A program made the position numbers and the translations under genes. From assembly GCA_947447835.1 (NCBI GenBank), contig CANFLP010000094.1, forward strand, positions 1 to 6,638: a DNA stretch of 6,638 nucleotides, given 5' to 3'. Under the pieces are notes generated by a model, which was not told the origin of the DNA, did no database searches, and worked only from the letters and a program-made list of their open reading frames with translations. Shown in pieces: positions 1 to 4,874 of this stretch (its first letter is position 1; each line of letters starts with the position of its first letter). Source of the DNA: Bacteroidota bacterium. GTDB lineage: Bacteria; Bacteroidota; Bacteroidia; Chitinophagales; Chitinophagaceae.

Positions 1-983
1 GGTTCGTAACTTTTACCAGATATTTTTTCACCAGCAGCAATTTTAATTTGCTCTTTAATTAAGTCATAGCTAACAACTTCCTCTGTAACGCAATGCTCTA
101 CTTGGATACGTGTATTCATTTCCATAAAGTAGAAGTTGCGATGCTTGTCCACTAAAAACTCAACAGTACCAACGCTTTCATAATTAATAGCAGAAGCGGC
201 TTTAATAGCAGCATCTCCCATTCTTTGGCGTAAGTCAGGAGTCATAAATGGTGAAGGAGACTCTTCCACCAACTTTTGGTGTCTTCTTTGAATAGAACAA
301 TCACGTTCACTCAAATGACAAACATTTCCATATTGATCACCGGCAACTTGAATCTCGATATGTCTTGGCTCTTCCACAAATTTCTCCATGTACAACCCGT
401 CATTCTTAAAACTAGCTCCTGCTTCCATCTTAGCAGCCTCATATGCTTTTTCAATTTCATCTTCTTTCCAAACCACACGCATTCCTTTACCACCACCTCC
501 AGCCGTAGCTTTGATGATTACTGGATATCCTATTTCTTTTGCTAATACTTTTGCTTCAGCAACATTTTCTAATAAACCTTCACTACCCGGCACAACAGGA
601 ACACCTGCTTTAATCATGGTGTCCTTAGCAGTAATCTTGTCCCCCATTTTATTAATCATCTCTGGGGTCGGACCAATAAATTTAATTCCATGGTCAGCAC
701 AGATTTGAGCAAATTTTGCATTCTCTGCTAAAAATCCATAACCAGGATGTACTGCATCGGCATTGGTAATTTCACAAGCCGCCATGATATGGGGAATGTT
801 CAAATAAGACTCCTGACCTTTTGGTCCACCAATGCAAACAGCTTCATCTGCAAATTTTACATGCAAGCTATCTTTATCAGCAGTTGAATAGACAGCCACT
901 GTTTTAATGCCCATTTCTCTACACGTGCGAATAATACGCAAAGCAATTTCGCCACGATTGGCAATCAATATCTTTTTAAACAT
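1..983 (-). CDS. accC: Biotin carboxylase subunit of acetyl-CoA carboxylase (3' part outside window)
   Basis: This cytosolic ATP-grasp enzyme carboxylates the biotin carried by AccB, using ATP and bicarbonate; it is the first half-reaction of malonyl-CoA synthesis for fatty acids. The 327 visible codons start with MFKKILIANRGEIALRI, the classic biotin carboxylase N-terminus. They continue through HPGYGFLAEN (about 79-88), MGDKITAK with Lys116, the glycine-rich ATP loop KATAGGGGKGMR (about 158-169), RRHQK (233-237) and the catalytic stretch EMNTRIQVEH (288-297) with Glu288, Asn290, Arg292 and Glu296. Residue 298 is Cys where the E. coli enzyme has Pro. The family length is about 450 residues, so roughly the last quarter lies beyond the left edge. 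The gene starts 29 nt after the accB stop, so the two form an operon. No Shine-Dalgarno is visible before the ATG. The adjacent AccB makes acetyl-CoA carboxylase more likely than pyruvate or propionyl-CoA carboxylase. Confidence 0.96.
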   Translation of the reverse strand, partial: MFKKILIANRGEIALRIIRTCREMGIKTVAVYSTADKDSLHVKFADEAVCIGGPKGQESYLNIPHIMAACEITNADAVHPGYGFLAENAKFAQICADHGIKFIGPTPEMINKMGDKITAKDTMIKAGVPVVPGSEGLLENVAEAKVLAKEIGYPVIIKATAGGGGKGMRVVWKEDEIEKAYEAAKMEAGASFKNDGLYMEKFVEEPRHIEIQVAGDQYGNVCHLSERDCSIQRRHQKLVEESPSPFMTPDLRQRMGDAAIKAASAINYESVGTVEFLVDKHRNFYFMEMNTRIQVEHCVTEEVVSYDLIKEQIKIAAGEKISGKSYE

Positions 984-1012
984 TTTGTTAATTTAAAGTT
1001 GACAATGGGAGA

Positions 1013-1471
1013 CTAAGCAGGTTGTACCAAGAATAAAGGCTGGTCGTATTCAACCGGACTTGCATCTTCTACCAATACTTTTACAATTGTTCCTTTTACT
1101 TCTGATTCAATTTCATTGAACAATTTCATGGCTTCGATAATACAAACCACTTTTCCAACATTTACTTCAGTTCCCTCTTCGGCCATCAAAGGCTTTTCTG
1201 GAGAAGCACGACGGTAGAAAGTACCAATCATAGGGCTCTTTATAGTAATTAAGTTATCCGCTACAACCGGAGCGGCAGCAACAGGTGCAGCAGCGGCAAC
1301 AGGTGCAGCAACTGGAGCAGCAGCATATACTTGAGTTGGTGCTGAACTTACTGTGATTTTGTCTTCTTTTTGTTTGATGGTTACTTTACCATCTTTGTCT
1401 TCGATACTAATTTCTCCAATATTACTTTTGTTTACAACCTTAATTAGGTCGTGAATTTGTTTTAAGTCCAT
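1013..1471 (-). CDS. accB: Biotin carboxyl carrier protein of acetyl-CoA carboxylase
   Basis: This 152-residue protein carries the covalently bound biotin that moves CO2 from AccC to the carboxyltransferase. The N-terminal part (1-40, MDLKQIHDLIKVV and following) is the usual BCCP N-terminal region. Residues 49-71 are a flexible Ala/Pro/Val linker. Residues 75-152 are the biotinyl domain, beginning ITIKSPMIGTFYR. The biotinylation motif is EAMK with Lys116 as the modified residue. The segment SPEKPL (about 90-95) sits where the BCCP thumb is expected. An upstream in-frame Met at 1519 would add 16 residues (MCFYLKIPQF and following) unlike the family and would lie in the putative promoter region, so the ATG at 1471 is preferred. 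The gene is followed by accC after 29 nt. No Shine-Dalgarno is visible. Confidence 0.96.
   Translation of the reverse strand: MDLKQIHDLIKVVNKSNIGEISIEDKDGKVTIKQKEDKITVSSAPTQVYAAAPVAAPVAAAAPVAAAPVVADNLITIKSPMIGTFYRRASPEKPLMAEEGTEVNVGKVVCIIEAMKLFNEIESEVKGTIVKVLVEDASPVEYDQPLFLVQPA
1260..1325 (-). repeat. Short direct repeats encoding the Ala/Pro linker of AccB
   Basis: A 15-bp unit, GCAACAGGTGCAGCA on the plus strand, occurs exactly at 1278-1292 and 1296-1310. A third copy with two mismatches, GCAACTGGAGCAGCA, lies at 1308-1322. Together they encode the APVAA-type repeats of the BCCP linker. Such a run can expand or contract by slippage in whole codons, which would only change linker length. 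Confidence 0.75.
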
Positions 1472-1478
1472 GTTTGGC

Positions 1479-1510
1479 AATTTTGGGTAAAATTGGGGTA
1501 TTTTTAGGTA
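1479..1510. repeat. Helically phased GGTA repeats in the accB leader
   Basis: On the plus strand GGGTA occurs at 1485-1489 and 1496-1500, and AGGTA at 1506-1510. Each is preceded by a T- or A-rich stretch, giving steps of 11 and 10 bp, about one helical turn. The string ATTTTGGG at 1480-1487 recurs at 1551-1558, further upstream. This lies just upstream of the accB ATG (8-39 nt), between it and the proposed promoter. Its function is unknown. It could be a protein-binding site or simply a low-complexity leader. Confidence 0.4.
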
Positions 1511-1516
1511 AAAACA

Positions 1517-1543
1517 CAAAATATTGCCACTTTTTTATCCAAA
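1517..1543 (-). promoter_or_regulatory. Candidate accBC promoter
   Basis: Read on the minus strand, TATTTTG (1517-1523) is one base short of the Bacteroidota -7 element TAnnTTTG. A TTTG (1540-1543) lies 16 bp upstream, where the -33 element would be, though this spacing is slightly tight. The predicted start would leave a leader of about 40 nt before the accB ATG. The match is imperfect, so this is a tentative call supported mainly by position. Confidence 0.3.
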
Positions 1544-1557
1544 ATGGAGCATTTTGG
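1539..1557. promoter_or_regulatory. Perfect palindrome upstream of accB, possible operator
   Basis: CCAAAATG-GAG-CATTTTGG is an 8-bp perfect inverted repeat with a 3-bp centre. It overlaps the TTTG proposed as the -33 element of accBC. Neither strand has a T-run directly after it, so it does not look like an intrinsic terminator. Its size and symmetry fit a dimeric repressor site, but no regulator is identifiable here; that role is inference. Confidence 0.4.
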
Positions 1558-1560
1558 GCA

Positions 1561-1589
1561 TAAAAATAGGGAACGCTAGGTCCCCTATT
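1561..1589 (-). terminator. Intrinsic terminator of efp
   Basis: On the minus strand AATAGGGGA, a 7-nt loop (CCTAGCG) and TTCCCTATT form a 9-bp stem with one G-U pair. It is followed directly by a T-rich tail (complement of 1561-1566). It lies 36 nt past the efp stop codon and separates efp from the accBC unit. Confidence 0.7.
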
Positions 1590-1624
1590 CTATATAAAAT
1601 CTAGTAAAATTCCAGTTAATGGAA

Positions 1625-2188
1625 CTACTTAACTCTTTCTACGTATTCTCCGTTCTTAGTATTGATCTTAATTTTTTCTCCTTCGTTCACAAACAAAGGA
1701 ACCATTACAGTTGCTCCAGACTCGATGGTTGCAGCTTTTAATGCTCTTGTTGCAGTGTCACCTTTAACGCCATTCTCACAATATGTAATTAAAACGTCTA
1801 GTTTTTCAGGTAATTCAGCACCAATTGGTAATTCAGTTTCAGTATTCATAAATACAAAAACTTCTCCACCTTCATTCAAATACTGAGGCGCATCAATCAT
1901 TTCCTCTGCCATTACGATTTGTTCAAATGTCTCATTATTCATTAAGTTATAACCGCTGTCATCCTTGTATAAGAACTGATAGGTCTTTTTCTCAACTCTC
2001 ACTGGGAAAATGGTTTCACCACTATTCCATGTTTTTTCGATAGATCTCTTATTGTCTACGCCCTTTAATTTAGCCCAGATTTTCGCTGCTGCACGAGCAG
2101 TCTTATTTTCACCAAACTCAACTACAGTGTATAAGTTATTGTCTAATTTCAAGATCATCCCACGCGTAATGTCCGATGTTGTTGCCAT
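1625..2188 (-). CDS. efp: Elongation factor P with an arginine-type tip loop
   Basis: EF-P binds between the ribosomal P and E sites and restarts ribosomes stalled on consecutive prolines. The 187-residue length is normal. Residues 1-65 form the KOW-like domain I, followed by two OB domains. KDDSGYNLMNNETFEQ (about 75-90) and the C-terminal signature around LKAATIESG, then VPLFVNEG (150-170), and the ending GEYVERVK are diagnostic. The ATG at 2188 begins MATTSDITRGM, the usual EF-P N-terminus; the upstream Met at 2317 would add 43 atypical residues across the promoter region. The oddity is the domain I tip. Where most EF-Ps have PGKG with a modifiable lysine, this one reads NKTARAAAK with Arg at position 32, in a loop of unchanged length. 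That resembles the SGRN tip of EarP-rhamnosylated EF-Ps. No modification enzyme gene is in the window. It is divergent from sucD and ends in its own terminator. Confidence 0.96.
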   Translation of the reverse strand: MATTSDITRGMILKLDNNLYTVVEFGENKTARAAAKIWAKLKGVDNKRSIEKTWNSGETIFPVRVEKKTYQFLYKDDSGYNLMNNETFEQIVMAEEMIDAPQYLNEGGEVFVFMNTETELPIGAELPEKLDVLITYCENGVKGDTATRALKAATIESGATVMVPLFVNEGEKIKINTKNGEYVERVK

Positions 2189-2220
2189 AATGTTAATTTT
2201 AATTTTGTCTTTGCGAGGGA

Positions 2221-2228
2221 CAAAAGTA
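2221..2228 (-). promoter_or_regulatory. efp promoter, -7 element TACTTTTG
   Basis: On the minus strand TACTTTTG matches the Bacteroidota -7 consensus TAnnTTTG exactly. It ends 32 nt before the efp ATG, leaving a leader of about 25 nt. A clear -33 TTTG at the expected distance is not seen; that region is a T-run. The position just upstream of efp supports the call. Confidence 0.6.
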
Positions 2229-2301
2229 CTACTTGCAAGCCATTTATAAAAAAACCTATAATTTTTGTTGGAAAATAAGGGTAAAAAAACGGCTTTTAGC
2301 C

Positions 2302-2309
2302 TATTTTTG
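2302..2309 (+). promoter_or_regulatory. sucD promoter, -7 element TATTTTTG
   Basis: TATTTTTG matches TAnnTTTG exactly and ends 26 nt before the sucD ATG, giving a leader of about 20 nt. The nearest upstream TTTG/TTG (2264-2270) is about 31 bp away, too far for a standard -33 element, so only the -7 half is convincing. It lies 73 bp from the opposing efp box. Confidence 0.55.
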
Positions 2310-2335
2310 CGCCACAAATAACAAATTCAGTCCTC

Positions 2336-3208
2336 ATGTCAGTATTAGTTAATAAAAACTCAAAGATTATTGTACAGGGTTTTACCGGTACAGAAGGTAG
2401 TTTCCACGCGTCTCAAATGATAGAATATGGCACGCAAGTAGTGGGTGGTGTTACTCCAGGTAAAGGTGGATCAACACATTTAGATAGACCCGTTTTTAAT
2501 ACAGTGGCTGATGCTGTTAAAACAACTGGCGCGGATGTAAGTATCATTTTTGTACCTCCAGCTTTTGCTGCGGATGCAATTATGGAAGCTGCTGATGCAG
2601 GTATTGCTTTAGTTGTTTGTATCACAGAAGGTATTCCAGTTCAAGATATGGTGAAAGTGAAAAACTTTTTATTAGGTAAAACAACAAGATTGATCGGACC
2701 AAACTGTCCAGGTGTTATCACTGCAGAAGAAGCTAAGGTTGGTATCATGCCTGGATTTATTTTCAAGAAAGGAACAATTGGTATCGTTTCAAAAAGCGGT
2801 ACATTAACATACGAAGCAGCTGATCAAGTTGTGAAAGCTGGTTTAGGTATTACAACAGCTATTGGAATTGGTGGTGACCCAATTATTGGAACAACAACTA
2901 AGGAAGCAGTTGAATTATTAATGAACGATCCTGCAACTGAAGGTATCATCATGATTGGTGAAATTGGTGGAAGCATGGAAGCAGACGCTGCTAATTGGAT
3001 TAAAGATAATTTAAGAAAACCTGTTGTTGGATTTATCGCTGGTCAAACAGCTCCTGCTGGACGCCGTATGGGTCACGCTGGTGCAATCATTGGCGGTGCA
3101 GATGATACTGCAGAAGCTAAGATGAAAATTATGGCTGCATGTGGAATCCACGTTTGTGCTAGCCCAGCGGATATTGGTAAAACAATGGCTGCAGCTTTAA
3201 AAAAATAA
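2336..3208 (+). CDS. sucD: Succinyl-CoA synthetase (succinate-CoA ligase) alpha subunit
   Basis: The alpha subunit, with SucC, interconverts succinyl-CoA and succinate with nucleotide triphosphate formation in the TCA cycle. The 290-residue length matches the family. The CoA-binding Rossmann domain shows QGFTGTEGSFH (14-24) and TPGKGG with Lys43. The ligase domain shows GPNCPG (121-126), SKSGTLTYE (152-160) and GIGGDP (177-182). The catalytic phosphohistidine is His247 in GRRMGHAGAIIGG (242-254), and Glu209 lies in the loop that contacts it. The beta subunit gene sucC is not adjacent, so the two subunits must be made from separate loci. The ATG at 2336 gives the standard N-terminus MSVLVNKNSKIIVQG. 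No Shine-Dalgarno is visible; a TATTTTTG box lies upstream and hairpins follow. Confidence 0.97.
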   Translation: MSVLVNKNSKIIVQGFTGTEGSFHASQMIEYGTQVVGGVTPGKGGSTHLDRPVFNTVADAVKTTGADVSIIFVPPAFAADAIMEAADAGIALVVCITEGIPVQDMVKVKNFLLGKTTRLIGPNCPGVITAEEAKVGIMPGFIFKKGTIGIVSKSGTLTYEAADQVVKAGLGITTAIGIGGDPIIGTTTKEAVELLMNDPATEGIIMIGEIGGSMEADAANWIKDNLRKPVVGFIAGQTAPAGRRMGHAGAIIGGADDTAEAKMKIMAACGIHVCASPADIGKTMAAALKK

Positions 3209-3231
3209 TTTAAGCTTTAACAATTTTATCA

Positions 3232-3250
3232 AAAGTTCCAAAGGGACTTT
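3232..3250 (+). other. Small hairpin after sucD
   Basis: AAAGTTCC, an AAA loop and GGGACTTT form an 8-bp stem with one G-U pair, 24 nt after the sucD stop. The following bases are TTTAAAA without a proper T-run. It may protect the sucD 3' end or act as a weak terminator; this role is inferred. Confidence 0.4.
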
Positions 3251-3266
3251 AAAATCATAAGCGCAA

Positions 3267-3312
3267 AATAAAAGCGATCTTTAAATTCAAGTAAAAGATC
3301 GCTTTTATTATT
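3267..3312. terminator. Strong hairpin terminator after sucD, symmetric
   Basis: Bases 3267-3282 and 3294-3309 form a 16-bp uninterrupted stem (core AAAGCGATCTTT / AAAGATCGCTTT) around an 11-nt loop. The descending arm ends in CTTTTATTATT. The A-rich ascending arm would be a T-rich tail on the other strand, so it could act in both directions. It is the most likely main terminator of sucD. Confidence 0.75.
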
Positions 3313-3315
3313 ATG

Positions 3316-3349
3316 AATCCCTTAGCATTTAATGTTAAGGGATTTTTTA
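3316..3349 (+). terminator. Second intrinsic terminator, TTTTTT tail
   Basis: AATCCCTTA (3316-3324) pairs with TAAGGGATT (3336-3344). The stem extends through a G-U pair and three more pairs to a 3-nt loop, 13 bp in all, followed by a run of T to 3348. It ends only 16 nt before the next start codon, so it isolates sucD transcription from the following gene. Confidence 0.75.
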
Positions 3350-3352
3350 TTG

Positions 3353-3360
3353 TAAGTTTG
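3353..3360 (+). promoter_or_regulatory. TAAGTTTG box 4 nt before the secreted-protein start
   Basis: TAAGTTTG matches the -7 consensus TAnnTTTG exactly. It ends 4 nt before the ATG at 3365, so the predicted transcription start would fall on or next to the start codon and give a leaderless mRNA. No clear -33 TTTG is present; that region is inside the preceding terminator. The promoter role is inferred from the motif and from the terminator just upstream, which means a new promoter is needed. Confidence 0.4.
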
Positions 3361-3364
3361 TTAT

Positions 3365-3760
3365 ATGAAACGAGTACTTCTATTTGCTTTGATATTGATT
3401 ATTGGATTTAAAACAAATGCACAAGGTCCTTCTTTAAAAATAAAAGCCTTAGTACCTACTAAATTAAAATGGGGGCAGTCCTATAAATTAAAAGCGACTG
3501 TATCGCATAATTTTAAGGAAGAAAAAACGGGTGGACTTACTTGTACCCTATTAAATGCAGCAACACATAAGCCTGTAGATGGTTGGTTTATTAATATTTT
3601 CCCTTTCCAGTATTTTACCACTATTGCAAAAACACCTTTTGAAACTGAATTTAGTTTTACGGTACCCAATGATTATAAAGGAAAATTTGAAATTGAATTA
3701 GTTGCACAAGTAGATCAAATAAAAGACAGTGTTCATTTTGTAATACCAACAAATAAATAG
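3365..3760 (+). CDS. Small secreted protein, Ig-like beta-sandwich, function unknown
   Basis: This 131-residue protein has a Sec signal peptide. The basic start MKR is followed by the hydrophobic core VLLFALILIIGF and the end KTNAQ, with likely cleavage near residues 19-20. There is no lipobox cysteine, so it is probably periplasmic or secreted rather than a lipoprotein. The mature part of about 110 residues is made of alternating strand-like segments (SLKIKALVPTKLKWG, YKLKATVSHNF, TEFSFTVPNDYKGKFEIELVAQV). The pattern FTVPxDYKGKFEIEL resembles the closing strands of Ig-like or macroglobulin-type domains. That comparison is of pattern only, and I recognise no named family. It is the only Met-initiated start, and an in-frame TAA lies 12 nt upstream. 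Its stop is 2 nt before the oxidoreductase start, so the two are probably cotranscribed although they act in different compartments. Confidence 0.85.
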   Translation: MKRVLLFALILIIGFKTNAQGPSLKIKALVPTKLKWGQSYKLKATVSHNFKEEKTGGLTCTLLNAATHKPVDGWFINIFPFQYFTTIAKTPFETEFSFTVPNDYKGKFEIELVAQVDQIKDSVHFVIPTNK

Positions 3761-3762
3761 CG

Positions 3763-4833
3763 TTGCAAGCCACAGAAAAAGTTAAATACTTAATTATCGG
3801 ACAAGGCTTAGTAGGTACATGGATGTCCTATCATCTTGACAATGCAGGCATCAGTTATAAAGTAGTAAACGACCTAACCATACAAAGTGCGACATCTGTT
3901 GCGAGTGGCGTAATTAACCCAGTAACGGGAAGAAGAATAGTACAAACCTGGCTGATTGAGACCATCCTACCCTATGCAGTAAAGCAATATCAAGACATTG
4001 CGGATAAATTAAATATAGAAATTATCAAGAGTGCTCCCATTATGCTCATTCACCCTTCTTTACAAATGAAGGAAAGTTTTGACTACAGAATGGCGCATGA
4101 AAATATTTATTTGTTCAATCAAGATCCAACTGCATGGACGCCTTATTTTAAAATGCCATTTGGGATTGGTGCGATAGACGAATGTTATTGGATGGACTTA
4201 AATACTATGACAAAACATTGGCACCATTATTTAACAACAACAGGAAAATATATTTCGGATCATTTTTCTTACAGTGATATTGAATTAAAAGAGAATGTAG
4301 TTAATTGGAAAAATATTCAAGCAGAAAAAATAATCTTTTGCGATGGGGTGAACGCTATGAATAACCCCTACTTTAACGCCCTTCCTTTTGCACCCAATAA
4401 AGGTGAAGCCTTAATTATTAAAGTACCAGGTTTGCCTAATAACCATATTTATAAAAACAATGTATCTATTGTTCCTTGGAAGGATGATTTATTTTGGGTC
4501 GGTTCTAGCTATGAATGGAAATTCAGCGACTCGAATCCTACTACGTCCTTTAAGGAAAAAATGATTCAAAGTTTAGATCTGTTTTTGGAACTGCCTTATG
4601 AAGTAATGGAACATATTACTGGTATAAGGCCAGCTAATACACAAAGGAGGCCCTTTGTAGGCATTCACCCAGTTTACCCTCAACTTGCTATATGTAATGG
4701 CATGGGCACCAAGGGATGCTCGCTAGCGCCCTATTTTACAAATGAACTTTTAGGGCATATGGAACAAGGACATCCCATTGAACCAGAGGCTAGCTTGGAC
4801 CGTTTTAAATCTATTTTAAGCGGAATAAAATAA
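3763..4833 (+). CDS. DAO-family FAD-dependent oxidoreductase, TTG start
   Basis: This 356-residue protein is of the D-amino-acid oxidase/glycine oxidase fold, a cytosolic flavoenzyme that typically oxidises an amine or amino acid. The N-terminus has the FAD-binding GxGxxG motif, IIGQGLVG (11-18). SGVINPVTGRR (48-58) resembles the flavin-proximal region, and IFCDGVNA (191-198) the second FAD contact. GEALII (214-219), GIRPA (287-291), RRPFVGIHP (295-303) and NGMGTKGCSLAPYF (312-325) form the C-terminal DAO signature. The start is TTG at 3763, 2 nt after the previous stop. The first in-frame ATG encodes Met21, after the GxGxxG motif, and an in-frame TAA at 3754 blocks an upstream start. The close spacing suggests translational coupling. 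The substrate cannot be read from the sequence; a catabolic or tRNA-modification (MnmC-like) enzyme cannot be told apart by eye. Confidence 0.9.
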   Translation: MQATEKVKYLIIGQGLVGTWMSYHLDNAGISYKVVNDLTIQSATSVASGVINPVTGRRIVQTWLIETILPYAVKQYQDIADKLNIEIIKSAPIMLIHPSLQMKESFDYRMAHENIYLFNQDPTAWTPYFKMPFGIGAIDECYWMDLNTMTKHWHHYLTTTGKYISDHFSYSDIELKENVVNWKNIQAEKIIFCDGVNAMNNPYFNALPFAPNKGEALIIKVPGLPNNHIYKNNVSIVPWKDDLFWVGSSYEWKFSDSNPTTSFKEKMIQSLDLFLELPYEVMEHITGIRPANTQRRPFVGIHPVYPQLAICNGMGTKGCSLAPYFTNELLGHMEQGHPIEPEASLDRFKSILSGIK

Positions 4834-4839
4834 AATTAA

Positions 4840-4847
4840 TATTTTCG
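4840..4847 (+). promoter_or_regulatory. Candidate promoter of the membrane-protein gene
   Basis: TATTTTCG differs from TAnnTTTG at one defined position and ends 27 nt before the ATG at 4875, the same distance as for sucD and aspS. No firm -33 element is seen. The gene could equally be read from the upstream oxidoreductase transcript, since no terminator lies in the 41-bp gap. Confidence 0.28.
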
Positions 4848-4874
4848 AAACTCAAAACATTCAATATCAAGAAG

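Noticed and set aside
276..708. Open frames on the plus strand and a short minus-strand frame over accC
   Set aside because: They lie inside the accC coding region, with low-complexity or non-protein-like composition; they are shadows of accC.
1..983. AccC as the biotin carboxylase part of pyruvate or propionyl-CoA carboxylase
   Set aside because: It is paired with a short stand-alone BCCP of the AccB type, including the typical N-terminal region and Ala/Pro linker.
1472..1519. N-terminal extension of AccB to the Met at 1519
   Set aside because: The extra 16 residues do not resemble BCCP, and the stretch holds the phased repeats and candidate promoter; the ATG at 1471 gives the normal family start.
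1539..1557. CCAAAATG palindrome as a terminator
   Set aside because: No T-run follows the stem on either strand, and a better terminator for efp lies at 1561-1589.
2189..2317. N-terminal extension of EF-P to the Met at 2317
   Set aside because: MATTSDITRGM at 2188 is the typical EF-P start, and the extension runs across an exact TAnnTTTG promoter box.
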